From Campylorhamphus procurvoides (lineage: Eukaryota; Chordata; Aves; Passeriformes; Dendrocolaptidae), in the NCBI GenBank assembly GCA_013396655.1, contig WBMV01006214.1:1-64000 (forward strand): 64,000 nt of DNA. The letters run 5' to 3'. This document shows positions 1-12,488 of the stretch, piece by piece. The position numbers and the translations under genes were made by a program. Within the stretch, counting starts at the first letter, position 1; each line of letters opens with the position of its first letter. The notes below the pieces were generated by a model, which searched no databases, was not told where the DNA came from, and worked only from the letters and a program-made list of their open reading frames with translations.

Positions 1-225
1 AGTTTGAAAACTCTGACAAGTGTATACAAAAACTATTAGTAAGAAGACACAAATTGTATTTCTAGTACTATTGATTATAATATTGAAGGACTATGCAAGT
101 AGTGTAAGATTCACATTGCCATGTATGTGGTCAGAGTTTGTATGTTTTGTAAGTATATAGTAAAGAGAATTTAAACACTTAACACTTTCCTTAATTAATT
201 TCTTTTTTTTCCTTCCTCTGTTTAG
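1..225 (+). other. CHST10: CHST10, 3' end of the last intron
   Basis: This is AT-rich intronic sequence ending in a pyrimidine-rich tract (about 199-221) and the acceptor dinucleotide AG at 224-225. The coding sequence starts directly after it. The rest of the gene lies to the left of the window. Confidence 0.85.
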
Positions 226-763
226 ACTGAATTTATACTTCAAGTTTTTTATTGTTAGAGATCCATTTGAAAGACTTATTTCTGCATTTAAAGACAAGTT
301 TGTGCACAATCCTCGGTTTGAACCTTGGTACCGGCATGAAATTGCTCCTGGCATCATTCGTAAATACAGAAAGAATCGCACAGAGACCAAAGGGCTGCAG
401 TTTGAGGATTTTGTGCGCTATCTGGGTGACCCCAACCACCGCTGGCTGGATGTTCAGTTTGGTGACCACATCATTCATTGGGTAACGTACGTGGAACTTT
501 GTGCTCCCTGTGAAATCACATATAGTGTGATTGGACACCATGAAACCCTGGAGGATGATGCTCCGTATATCTTGAAAGCAGCCGGCATAGACCACCTGGT
601 ATCATACCCCACAATTCCACCAGGCATAACAGTGTACAATAAAACAAAAGTAGAGCGGTATTTTTCAGGAATTAGCAAGAGAGACATAAGACGCCTCTAT
701 GCACGATTTGAAGGTGATTTTAAACTCTTTGGTTATCGGGAGCCAGATTTCTTGCTTAACTGA
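226..763 (+). CDS. CHST10: Carbohydrate sulfotransferase 10 (HNK-1 sulfotransferase), last coding exon
   Basis: The enzyme is a Golgi type II membrane protein. It transfers sulfate from PAPS to the 3-position of the terminal glucuronic acid of the HNK-1 glycan on neural adhesion molecules and glycolipids (known for the family). Seen here: one base completing a split codon, then 178 codons and a TGA at 761-763, about the C-terminal half of a protein of roughly 356 residues. The start of the exon carries IVRDPFERLISAF, the 3'-phosphate-binding motif for PAPS. Further on are RYLGDPNHRWLD and a C-terminus ending FKLFGYREPDFLLN, which I recognise as CHST10 rather than CHST8, 9, 11, 12 or 13. Two N-glycosylation sequons (NRT near 376 and NKT near 640) are present. 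The 5' PAPS-binding loop, membrane anchor and stem are on exons outside the window. The frame is intact. LONRF2 follows on the same strand, as in human, which supports the call. Confidence 0.96.
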
Positions 764-1270
764 CACCTGGGATAAGGTCTAAAGAAGTGTCTCATGGATT
801 CATCTAAACCCACATGAATACCAGCTGCAACGTTGACAGAGCTGAGAATGACCATTTGTTTTCTAGCTTTTTGATGTTGCTCCATTTTCCAGTGAAATAT
901 TTGTCACATGAACAAGTAGGGGCTTACAGTTGTTTACCGACCATGTTTTCAGTACGTGACATTGCAATCTGTTAGGAATGGTGTCTCTTATCTGAAATAC
1001 AGAATTCCACTTCTCTCTCCTGCCCTCCAGGAAAAAAGAGAGAGAATAAATGGGCTATGGTCTTCCTCTCCTTCTCCCAGACAGAATGCCATTTTCGAAA
1101 TGTGAAGTATTTATAAAGATGGCAATTTCACTGTAGGCTAACTCTGATGTGTGGGTAAACACGAGGATTCACACTCATGAGAAAGTTGAGTAGTCTCCCA
1201 CAAGCTTTGTAAATGAGAACCAATATAGGACTAAAGATTGACAAATAAAATTGTGTAGGTTCTGTCATGT
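764..1270 (+). other. CHST10: CHST10 3' UTR (minimal extent)
   Basis: This is non-coding sequence after the CHST10 stop codon. AATAAA hexamers occur at 1045-1050 and 1244-1249. The second is followed by a T/G-rich stretch (TTGTGTAGGTTCTGTCATGTG region), the usual downstream element, so the likely cleavage point is around 1265-1275. Longer transcripts ending after another AATAAA at 2729-2734 are possible. The end point is inferred, not seen. Confidence 0.6.
1244..1249 (+). terminator. CHST10: Candidate poly(A) signal of CHST10
   Basis: A canonical AATAAA lies 481 bases after the stop codon with GU-rich sequence directly downstream. The competing hexamers are at 1045 and 2729. Confidence 0.5.
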
Positions 1271-4200
1271 GGCTGCTATAATAACTATAATGCTGATCTA
1301 ATCCCATTCTTGTTTGTCAAAAAATGAACATAATTAGACAGAAGCATTAGAGATGTTAAAAATGGGACTGGTTTCAGACCCCGCTGTCTCCCTGTTTTTG
1401 TCAGGTGTTTACTGTACTTACTACTGATCTATTGAGCCTCATAATTTCGAGATACTATTTAACTCCTGGCCATGTAAGTTATCTGAGAACACCAGACACA
1501 AGTGGAGCATAGAGAAAATATGAAACTGCTAGAGAAACATCAAGGAAAAGTAAAGTATGAATTGTATTTGTGGGAGCACAGATAGTAATCACAAGATGCT
1601 CTCACACAATTTAACTTGTTTTTTCTTCTAACAGTTAAGGTTAATAAAGAAGTCACAAAAGCAAGATGTCATATTAAAGAGCTGCTAGAGTTACTTGGAT
1701 TAACCATCTACCTTTTTCTTATACCCAGCCTTACTCAATGTTCAGTACCATAGAGAACAGAAAGTTTATGCCCCTCTGAAAATTCATCTCCCTATTTCTA
1801 AAGGAGAAAAGGAGACAGGATGAATCTGATTTTTTCAGTGATTCACTGCCATGATGTCCCAACTCAGAAGTGCCCAAATTTGTGTTACCAATTGGGTGAG
1901 TTGGCTACTTGCCAGGATTTTTAATGTCACTTAAATTTATGTACCCATTTTATGTGTTTAAAAAAAAAAAGACCAAAACTGAGTGGATGCAGCCATCATA
2001 TTTGCCTGTGCTTGCATTGTGTCTCATAAACAGCAGTCTCTTGTTTGAGTTCACCAGCAATAAAAATTGGTGTGCTGCCATCTCATCCCACAGGCCATGG
2101 GAGAGAGAGAGATTGACCACATATCTGAAACACAGGAATTGCTCTTTCACAGTGGGCATGTGAACTGTATTTTTTAAATCATAGTCCCAATAGAGTTATT
2201 TTCAGATCAGCAGAATGTTGCTGGTTAGGAATGCTAATGATGGCCAGTGCTATGGAATTTGCTTTTAATTCCAACCACAGTATGTTTTTGATAGCTTCCT
2301 GTATTAACACAAGGAAGCATCTTGCACTTGTGTAAAAAGGAAAGCTCTGCCAAGCCCTGTTGTAGCTGGAGATGATTTCAGAAAGATCTCAAAAGGTGAA
2401 TTGGAATAAGGGAGAATCATTAACTGGGCATCATTAGCATGAGAATAGTCCAGGGTGGCAAAGCTGGTAGGTAGGATATTTTTCCGGTTTGGTTTTTGTT
2501 TTTTCTTTAAAAACAACAATTACAGTGCCCTAACTTGTTAGTTCTTAACCAATGATAAAAAGATGTTAACAGCTCCAGGTTTCTCTGTGGTTTTCTTAAT
2601 ATGGGAACTTAGCAAAATGCACTGTTAAATGCATTTTGAAGCTAATGACCTGATTGATTACCTCGCTGCCAATTTAAAATGTAACAGTGAATAATGTATA
2701 GTAAATTCAGGCCTTAAAGTTTAGTTCTAATAAAGATAAAATAGACTTGTTTTCCTTTGAAAGCATAAGCTGTTGATCACACAGAATGCCAACGTATGTT
2801 TTTATTTTTCTGGTAAATTGCTTAATTTATTGATTGCTTAAAAATTGCCAGGTGGAAAGTGCTACATAAATATTAAGTAATCATATTTTTTACTAATAGC
2901 TTTCTGTGCACTGAGTTCTCTTGGACATCTCTGAACAGAGCTATGGACTGACCTAGGCGGTGGTGTGTACTGCTTTCCCATCTCCGTGTTCCCAGGCTTT
3001 TCAGGCTGGAACTTCTTACTGCTTCTTCAATTCAAATGTAAAGTTCCCCTTTCAGTGATACATTTCTGAGCTATTTTTATTTCTAGAAGTGGGGGGCGTT
3101 TTTCCTTACGCTGCTAAAGTAACGATGACACATTTTTGGCATGACTCTTGAGGAAACTTGGGTACCATGAATGTCCTTGGCACGGTATGGTAGGGTTCTC
3201 CCTAAGTCAGTCCAGTGCAGGTGGGGTGGTCATACGGTGTTGGGGAAGAGGCTCTTGTCATGATAGTTATGATGAATTAGGTGCTTGTGGTTTGTTTTAG
3301 CTTGACTGTACTCTACACAAGGCTTTTACAAATGTAGTCCCAGTGGCATGCATGAATGTCATTTGGCTGCTCAGATGTCATCTGCATACCACTTCCAAAC
3401 TGCAGATGATATTTACATCATATTCTTGAAACTGCTGGCCCAGATTGTTCCTTCTCTTTTTTATTGTTACCGCCTCAGAAAACAAACTCACCTCCTTACT
3501 TTGTGCATCTCTGTCTCTTTCTGTTGTCTCTCCTGAGCAGCTTTTGAGTCCTTTGGCCCATTTTAACCACATTTTACAGAGGAAAGCGAAGGGATAGTGA
3601 GTTGCAGTAATTTCCTTGAAAATAGGAGAGGAAACATTCTTTGTACATCTGAGTCCATGCTGTATGTTAGGTTTAGGTAAAGTACAGATACAAAACAGTT
3701 TTACTCTGCTTGGCCATATGAAGCTCCTTGTTTCTAATGGACTCTCTTCACGACTGCTCAGGGTTTGCCCTGTTAGCTAACAAAAAATTAAATTAAAATG
3801 TATTCCATGGGTCTGTTACTTTCACATTCCTAATAAAATTAAGCTGACTGCAGTTTTTTTTGAGATCTTGGGGTTTGGAGTTTGTCTTCCTTGTGGTGAA
3901 AATGGATCCAGAGTTCACTTGCTTGTGAAACAATTTTAGGGAAATGCCTGTCCCCTTTTAACTTCAGCACATAGTGCATTACCACTGATGTGCTTTCTGA
4001 TTGCATGCCATGAAGATGTTTTTCTGTGGTTAAAAATATATGTGCCTTTTTAAAAAATTTTGGGAACTGTTCTGCCAAAGAAGTAGCAATTCAAAAATGT
4101 CCTGAAGATAACATATTTTTCACAAAAAAAAGCATATTGTTTTCCAATTCATATGCAGATGCCGCCCTCTTTGTACTGGGGTAAGGGCTCCCTGCTGCTC

Positions 4201-7200
4201 CATGGGTCTCCCTCCTCAGATCAAGGAAGCCATCAGACAGCTCTGGCTTTTCTGCAACATTACTTTTTCCTTGAGGTGTTAATAACTTTGTTGGTTGGAA
4301 AAGCTGCCTTTGATCTTATCTGTGCTCCAGAAAGTTTGCTGAGAGAAAGAGTGATTGTATATGGATTGCTTAAGCTTATTTTCTCAGATGAAAAACAATG
4401 TCAGTGTATCCGATATCCCTTAATTGACAGAGGCAGGGTGAATGATCTTTCTGCTTAATGGCCCTGTAGTGATTTAAACTAAGCCCCCATCCTATTATTA
4501 CAGCAGTGTGAAGGCACCTGGAAGGAGGTGTAAATTCAACATGTGCTTATTTTAAATATGAGGATGTAAAGGAAACTTGACATGGAAGTTGGTTCCTAAC
4601 GATTTATCGTGTCCAAATACTTGTTACATGTCATCTGCGGAGGCTGCTGTGGATTCTTTGTAGCCTTTGCTTGAGATTTATGCACAGTAGAAAGCAGCTT
4701 GTGGGTGGTGGAAAATTCCCTTTCAGCCTGAGTTAGCTGTGCATGTTCCTGGGCTGCTGCCTTGGGGAAGGTTTTAGAAGGAAATGATCCTATTAGCAGC
4801 AAAGCCTGCAGTGCTTGGGCTGGTGACCAGTGCCGAGCCTCCCTCCTGGAGTAGGAGTGAGTTCAGCTCATGCTGATGTGTGTGGCGTGCTTTGGTGCTG
4901 CCTAATATAAATCTTTATTTTTGTGCTTTTAATGCAGTTGTGTGCAGCTGAGCTGTCCACTTGGTTTCCTGTGTGTGGCAGTAGCCTGAGGTGTCTCATC
5001 TCATCACCACCAGAGCAGCTTTGAAAGGCCTGCAGCTTGTTTTGCTGTGCAGCAGGAGATGTATCCCTTCTGAAGCAAGCAGCATTAAGCCTGCAGCCAT
5101 GCAGCTGGTGGCAGGTGGCTGGTGTAAGCACAAAATGGTGCTGTTTGGGGCTTCCTGCTGTAAAATCATCATTTTTCGCTTTTAGTCCAGACAGGAATGA
5201 AAGGGGAAAAAAGATGTGTGTTTGCTTTACGTTATAAAAAGGAGCCATGCCGATAGAAATTCCAGACTGGTAAAGCCAGGCAAGGCAATGTGTGGGAGAC
5301 CAATGCTGAAAAAAGCTGTGGGCAGTTGCTTTAAAGTCTCTGCAAATGCAGGACTGAAGGAGGGTTGCTGAAGCTTTATGAGAGGTGTCAGAGGAGCAAG
5401 TGTGCTCCCCCATACGATGTGTGTGCATGCCAGAGGAGCAGATGCTGACGGAACAGCATGCACATGGCAGGCTGAACGCATGAAGCATCTGCTATGGATG
5501 TCTGTTTGAAATTATGGAAAGGAGAAAAAAAAAGAAGGTGGGAAGAAAGTAATGAAAAAATAATCCTGAAGGTTGCACCCATGGAAATGCAGTACCCACT
5601 CTTAACTGCCAGAAACATGCTGCCCTGGATGTGTGCAACTAATTTCTGAGCGGTTTGTGGGACAAAAGAAAATCTGCTGAGAGAGTAAATATGGATCATA
5701 GGGCATCTCTACATGCTCTGGAGAGTGATTTAATACTGAGAACCTAGCCAAGGCTCCCAATCGTGCCTAAGTAAATGGATCTCATCTAGGAAAAATGTAT
5801 AGCTATGCTGGAAGCATACAATGAGAGAAGCAAAAGCTCTTGTGGGACAACTGGCTCTCTCAACAACTAAGTGTTATGCACCTGCTGTGATTTAAGAAAT
5901 AGGAACATTTTGTCTTGTACATCTTTTTTTTTCCCTCTCATCTACAGCCTTTCTGTTTTATTCAATTTTCTTTCCCAGAGAGGTCTTTGGATGAAACAGC
6001 ACAGTATGATGTGTCATTTTTTTCTTGTCAGAAGGGCGGAAAAGGCTGTAGGAAATATAAAATGTCCTCCATAATTTTGAGGAACACAAAATAGAAAATT
6101 GAGGGAGTTGTTATCATGCGCGACCTGCTTCTTAGATGTTTCAGGAGCTGGGAAGGAGTTTGCTTATGGAAAAATTATCACTCTTCTGCTCTGTATTTGG
6201 CATCTTTGCTCTTATGTTTTGAATAGCTCCCAGTAAGGTCTTAGAGCAAGTAAAATTTGAAGTCTGCCATACCACAAAGCTTCCCTTTGGATCCACTTGG
6301 TCTCATTCTACTTTAAGCATTTTGTAGAGTAAGAGTCAACTCCTTGAACTTACTCAGTTTCCTTAATTTCTTACTATTCTTTGTAATGCTGTAGCATTTG
6401 TACTTGTGCAAAGGCGGTGAGCAAGAAGACTCAGCAAATACTCTGGAGACAACAGGCCTCCAAAGTGGACCTTCATCTGTATGCTGCTTTCATCTGCCAA
6501 CATCTGCTTTCTTTCATTATCTTTTCAGCCTAGCTCTTTGCTGTAAAACCTGTGGGGGTATGTATTTAATTAAATTTACAGTTAATTAAAATTACAGTTT
6601 TAGAAATGTATGAGAGAAAAGGGATTAAGGATAGAGTTGCAACAAGAAAGAGGCAACATGAGGATGGGGCTTGCACACTGCCTTTCACAGTCCCATACGT
6701 TTTCCTCCATCATGTATACTTGTGTTTGACTGCTTATAGGACCTAGGTTCTTGGCCTTATGGTCAAGTGTAGTGTAGGTGGGTTTCCCACTGGTGCCTTA
6801 ATTGCACACATGCACACACTTGCTCTTCTCTGGTAGAAGCAGGATAGGTTCTCATAGGTGAGACCCTTGTCCCATCAAGCATTTCAGCACCACGTAGCAA
6901 ATATGGAGCAAAGGTGTTATTTCCTCGCTTTCTGAGCAATAGCAGTGTGTTGCTTTACTTGACTACTACACAGCATAAACATAATTTCACTTTTCTGGAA
7001 GATGATCAGTGGTAGCATCAGTGTTTTAATCTCAGCACACTGTTTAAATACTTCTATCTCTCTATGACAGCAAGGTACTGCAGTAAATTACAATTCGCTT
7101 TTGTGCATTTAAAGTTGACTTAATACATCATTGCAAAAGGCATTCTGATGGACAACAACTTAAGTGCATTGCTCCTGTCTCCCCAGAAGGGTCTGTCTTA

Positions 7201-7983
7201 TGATTGCTTGCCAGTTAGAGAAAAATTACTTCATTAGACAGTGATACTTTTTTCTTGTAATCCTCTTACTTGTGGATTTGGGTCTTAAAATATAGCTTGG
7301 TAGATTTGTCTTGTGCAGTCCTCTCCTGCTCCCAAGTAATACTGGCAGAGATTTCATACCTCTGTTATTTTGGGTCCTTTTTTCTGTAGCTTCTAGCTGA
7401 AGCTGTTTCAGGTTTAAACACTTTGCATTGGGAAGTATGTAACTGGACTATAGGCACAACAGAATGGTGGTGTGAAGGCTTTCATGAAGTAGTACAAGCC
7501 AGCAGCGTACCATGGCTGTGAGAAAGCTACCAGCTGATTCCGCATGCATCCAGATAAATACTTCCAGCAGTGGCCAATAAATATGAATATGGTGACTAAG
7601 GCTGTGGAGAGGCCTTGCCTTGACCCCATTTCCAGTTCTCATCAGCTGTGACCAGGAGAGATGCAGAGAGCTGCTGGCATTTGAGTTGAACAACCAGAAC
7701 TTGTTTAGCCTAAGAAAGGAGAGGGTGTATAATTGCTGCCTAAACCTGTACAGGAACAAATGAAGCAGTGGGAGAAGCTCACATGCAGAAAAGGAGGAAA
7801 GCCAGAAGACAATGCAGTCACAAAGACAAACTAGTCTGAGCTGGCCAGGAGCCAGCTGAGGCTGGAAAATGGGAGGAGGTTTCCTACCCCGAGGCTCTGT
7901 CTTGTCGTTTTGGTGTATACAAAGGAAGCAAAATAATAACAGGCTGCTGTGCCACTGTGTTCAAGCAGCAGAGATTTGGACTT
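1271..7983. other. Intergenic, CHST10 to LONRF2, left part
   Basis: AT-rich non-coding sequence. An additional AATAAA at 2729-2734 could end a longer CHST10 transcript. The longest open frame is 206 codons on the minus strand (4868-5488). It has no family resemblance I can see and a composition rich in C, H, S and Q, as chance frames in this kind of DNA often are. I see no splice-flanked exon, RNA gene or intact mobile element. A diverged CR1-like patch may lie at about 7690-7790. Confidence 0.7.
7690..7790 (+). repeat. Possible diverged CR1 fragment
   Basis: The run with TTTAGCCTAAGAAAGGAGAG resembles the CR1 segment that normally reads 'GTTCAGCCTGGAGAAGAGAAG', followed by an approximate match to the next part of the element. 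It is heavily diverged, so only weakly supported. Confidence 0.35.
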
Positions 7984-8312
7984 CACAGAATCATAGAATC
8001 GTTTAGGTTGGAAAAGACCTCTAAGATCAAGTGCAGCCATTAACCTAACACTTCCCAGGTCGTCATTTAACCATGTCCATGAGTGCCACATCTATATAGT
8101 TTTTAAATACCTCCAGGGATTGTAACTCCACTACTTCCCTGGGCAGTCTATTCCTAAGCTTGACAACCCTTTCAGTGAAGAATTTTTTCCTAGTATTCAT
8201 TCTAAATCTCCCCTGGAACAACTTGAGGCCATTTCCTCTTGTTCTGTCACTTGTTACTTGGGAGAAGAGCCCAATACCTCACTACAACCTCCTCTCAGGC
8301 AGTTGTGGAGAG
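7984..8312 (-). repeat. CR1 LINE, 3'-end fragment
   Basis: Read on the plus strand, it opens with CACAGAATCATAGAATCG and then GGTTGGAAAAGACCTCTAAG. This is the reverse complement of the CR1 3' end with its ATTCTATG-type tail. It continues through the typical 'CCTCCAGGGATTG..ACTCCACTACTTCCCTGGGCAG' region. It is a 5'-truncated copy of about 330 bases, as is usual for CR1. Confidence 0.92.
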
Positions 8313-11064
8313 CGAGACCCCAGTGAGCTGTGGCTGCAAGAGGACAGCAGAGCGGGGCTTGTGTGTGAGTGGTGTGTGATCTATCTGGGAGGAAAAGGAC
8401 CAGCAGAGACAAGCGGGGCCAATCTCACACAGCCATGTACGTTCAGTTCAGTCCCGTATGCCAAGGAATGGGTTATATATCTGGAGATAAATATATTTAG
8501 ACATGGAGAGATATTGCCGTTTCCTGCCTGATCATCTTTAGAGCTTGTTAATCACATTTGGAGATGATGAAAGAAATGACACATTTTGAAAGGAGCCAGG
8601 AGCACAGAGTCAATTCCCTCACTTTGTTTCTTTAGTGAAAAGTGGATGGTTCTTGTGGAAAGCTTACAGTGCTTCCCCCGTCTGTGTTTGAGTTGGTATC
8701 TGACACAAACAGGTGTAACTTGGTAGGAAATGATGAAAGGTAAAGACTCTCATGGAGCAACTTCTTCATTTAAAGTTTATGGAATCCCCGTGTTCTCTCC
8801 CTTGTTTATCCAAGGAAGAGGCTGGACAGTGCTAAAACTAGACTTCTGCTCCAAGTCCAGATATCCCATCCCTAACTGGCCAGACTGACTTGACTGTCAG
8901 CATGGCACAGTAGATGCAGACATCATTACTTGGAAGGATCTCCGCAAGACATCACTGCTGCAGGCTCTGCTGATCCCACTCAAACTGAATCATGAAGCTT
9001 CAATCCACCTCCTCTTTCCTGTCCCTGAAGGGGCCAATAAAGAGCACTTTCTGCAGCATGGAACTGCCATCGTGAGACATGAAGAAGCTGTCACTGGGGG
9101 GACAGCATATTAAATAAGCTTTATTGATGACTGAGCCCTATAAAAAAAACTTTTGCTATGAGGCTAGAAGTACTGAAGGTATTTTTAACATATTTATCGT
9201 TTTAACATATTTTATCGCTTTATTATGAGCAGATACCTTTAAAAGAGAATCGCCACCTCTGGGTTCAGTCATGCAGAGTGAATTTAGCATGTAGGCTGCC
9301 AGTGCTTACAGCTAACACAGGGTACACCAAATACCATCAGGTGCTTAATTTGATGCATTGTTTTAATTTTTTTCCTGACACACAGACCATCAGAGGTGTA
9401 TGTGTTTGCAATTGGTGCTGCAGCCTAATGCTCCAGATTGTGAGTGATACTTTCATTTGCCATCTGAAACTCTTAACATGCAGTTGAGGGCTTTCTTTGT
9501 AACGTATTATTCTGAAACATACTGATTCTGCTATGCACTTTACTTGAGCTAAAGGCACAGAAATATTTAGTGTAGTCTGCGCTCTACCTGAGAGTCTACC
9601 TGGGAGCCTGGAGTTCTGTGTGCTTACTTGAGTTTTGCTTTGTTTAACACCTGTTACTTGAGGTGAGGTTTTCAAATGTGACTGGATCTTAGATCACACC
9701 ATCTTCAATTTGAAGGATCTTAGAGGCAGTTTAGGGCATTTGGCTGAGGTACTTCCTTTTACAGGCTGTAGAGCTGATACTACCAGGTGCAATTAGGTTT
9801 CTGAAATGCTTTCTTTATAAACCTCTGATTACTTCTAATTTTGCTGACTGTTTCTACGAGCTAAAATGGTTATGCCATTTCGGGGAATACCCTTAAGGAA
9901 AGTTACTTAGGTTGTGTTGTGCCCTTGATGTGAAAAAAATCTTGGTGTGCCACACCGGTCGCTTGCAAGGGATGAAGGACTTAAAACTCATTGAGAAGGT
10001 GAAGTCACCTTGGTGTTTGAAATGTGCCCTTTGCTGTTCATGCGATAAAACCACTGGGAAAATGACAATTTTAAAGAATTTGGGCCACACGACCTGGGAA
10101 AAGTCCTTGAGCTTGGTGGCTAAATTCCTGTGCCCTGTCCGAGCCTGCACATGGTGGAGAGGGCTCTTCCATCAATCACTCCTTGCTGCAGCAGCCTGCT
10201 GCAGCCCCAAGTGCTAGACCCACTAGAGACTAGAGGGGCGAGGATAATTCGGTGGAATCCCAGCATTTAGCATGAGTAAGGAAACTCAACACTTCAGGGA
10301 AGCTTGGAAGGGAAGAGTAATAGTATTGAAATTCTACAGTGTGGGAGGTAGAGGAGAAGCAAGGGATTGATTGTGCATGAAGACTTGCACTAAAGACCTG
10401 TGAAGGATGCTGCAACTGATGGGACTTGCTTTGCTTTTTTCTGGCCTGTGTCTAAAAATTTACATTCAGGAAGTGATGAGTTTGCAACAGCTGGTAAAAA
10501 AGCCTGGGAAATACCAATATTAGGGGCTTCCCCTACACCCTTTTTGATCACACTTCTTAGCATAGATGTTGCTCTGCATTGTCACATGCTATTTTTTCAC
10601 AGAATTCATGTCTTGTTCATTGTACTGGAGAAATGGGGCACCGGACTTGAGCAGGTCTTGAAGACAAGTAAAATGCCTGTGGTTCTGCTTTGTTACCTCT
10701 CACAGAAAATAGAATGTGGGTACTGAGAGAGGGGAGAACTGCATGAAGAAAAAATACGGTCTTACAATCTGCCAGCAGTTGCTACAAAAGTTTTGCATGA
10801 TGCCAGTTATGTCACGAAACCCTAACTCTCACAAATCTTGTTACTGGTTACAGGTTCCTCATTCTTTAACCACAAAACTTCAAATATGGCTTGTATGAGC
10901 CCTGTTTGTTCACAACTGCAGCTGAAGTCAGATAAGGCTGGAGTCTGAATAGGACATTTGGGTTTAGGTACCTCAGCTGCCACTCCCAGATGGGTGGGGT
11001 TTTTTTTCATTAGGCTCTCTGGGCAACCAATCACAGGCATTAAATTAAAATCTTCTCCTGTTGG
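8313..11064. other. Intergenic, no gene seen
   Basis: Non-coding sequence. The only structure I noticed is a short imperfect duplication at about 9184-9222, where TTTAACATATTTATCG recurs as TTTAACATATTTTATCG. I see no exon or RNA gene. Confidence 0.65.
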
Positions 11065-11612
11065 GCAGGAGAAGGCTGTGCTGGATGGTGCAGCAGCATC
11101 AAAAACAGCTGAGAGCTGGGCTAGTGGAAACCTCATGAAGCTCAACAAGAAGTGCAGGATTCAGCATCTGAGGCAGAACACCACCAGGCATCAGCACAGG
11201 CTGGGGACCAACCTGCCGGGGAGCACACAGTATATAAACTTACCCCCCCTCTATCCCTTTTATACACTGTATCTTCCTCAGCGGTAGAGACTGCGTTCTT
11301 AAACTACCAAGTGTGTGGATGGTTTTAGAAAATATGGAATATTCTTGGAGCTGCAAGGACACAAGTTTTGGCAACCTCTGTCAGGATATAAGAAAAGAGG
11401 CTCTTTACAGCAAGGGTGGGTCAGTGCTGGAGCAGGTGCCCAGGGCAGCTGAGAAATTGCCATCCTTGGAGGTGTGTGAAACTCAATTGTACAGAACCTT
11501 CTCGAGTAAGTGCCTTCTTCTTCTAACTCTGTTTGGCCCTGTGTTGAACAGGGTTTGTAACATGATCTCCAGAGAGCCTTCAAACCCACATTGGTCTGTT
11601 ACTGAGGTAACA
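11065..11612 (+). repeat. CR1 LINE fragment(s), diverged
   Basis: Bases 11,089-11,232 match the CR1 ORF2 3' region (AACCTCATGAAGCTCAACAA, then a 'CTGCATCTG..CAGG' block and CAGGCTGGGGACCAACCTG). Bases 11,415-11,610 match the part further 3' (GAGCAGGTGCCCAGGGCAG, CCATCCTTGGAGGTGTG, GTGTTGAACAGGGTT). The order and orientation fit one old copy with diverged sequence between the two blocks. A 146-codon frame overlapping this region (11,313-11,753) is a by-product of the repeat, not a gene. Confidence 0.75.
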
Positions 11613-12469
11613 GAATTGTCTAGGGAGGCAGTAAGCATAGTTCTTCTCAACTTACTTTTCTCTCTCTCTCCTTTTTCTCTTGAAAACAGAAGTTATGTGG
11701 AGGAGGAGCCCATGGAAAATGTAGCTCCACCAAGTGACCTAGGCAGAAGGTGAAATGCTTGCCAAGTGCCAGTCACTGTTAAGTGGGCTAGAAAAGAGAC
11801 ATTTAGTGATCCAATTGCTGCTAGCTTTTTTTCTCCATCTGATTAACATTACTTTCTTCAACCCCTTGGCATGCAAGCAAGGCTCTTTGCAGAATTCCTC
11901 GCATTCAAAACCCCCTTTTATAGACACAAACAAAGCAACGTTTGCTTGGCTGTACTCTTGACCTCCTTACCTTGTTTTCCACCAGCACCTTCCTACCCAG
12001 GCAATGTGATCTGCTCCTCACACGCTCTTTTCAAGTAACACGGTCTGGGTGTGGCGTGCTGAGTAGAACACAAACAGCAATTTCACTTGTCAGGCAGTTC
12101 CTCTAGCTCGACAGCTCATGCTGTTGACTCACTGGGAGGTTTTTAACCTGGAGCACTACTGCTATGGGACCCACTTTTACAGGAGGACAGTACCTCTGGC
12201 ACACCTGAGTGGCACTGTGCGTGTGCCGTGCCTTGCAAAATACACAGTAAGTGTTTGATGGCTGCTACTCATTGCCTTGATTGAAGATTGACACTCACAT
12301 AGAAACTGGGATATTCAGTGTGTGGTAGGAAGGGAAACCAGTATTAGTAATCCTTTTACAGCCCCAGAAGCCATAAGGTATTTGTGTGAAGGTAATGAAA
12401 TGTGCATGGAGAAAATCCTTGTAAATGGGTAATGATTAGCTTACATCATTATTACTTATTTGGCCTGTC

Positions 12470-12488
12470 GGGGAGGGGTGTGGGGGGG
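12470..12488 (+). other. Potential G-quadruplex run
   Basis: GGGG-A-GGGG-TGT-GGGGGGG: three tracts, the last long enough to split into two, satisfies the usual four-tract, short-loop pattern on the plus strand. Confidence 0.55.

Noticed and set aside
4868..5488. 206-codon minus-strand open frame
   Set aside because: No domain, signal, repeats or splice context, and composition typical of chance frames. Intergenic between two well-defined genes. It would need transcript or conservation support.
11313..11753. 146-codon plus-strand open frame
   Set aside because: Largely overlaps diverged CR1 sequence, so the frame is repeat-derived.
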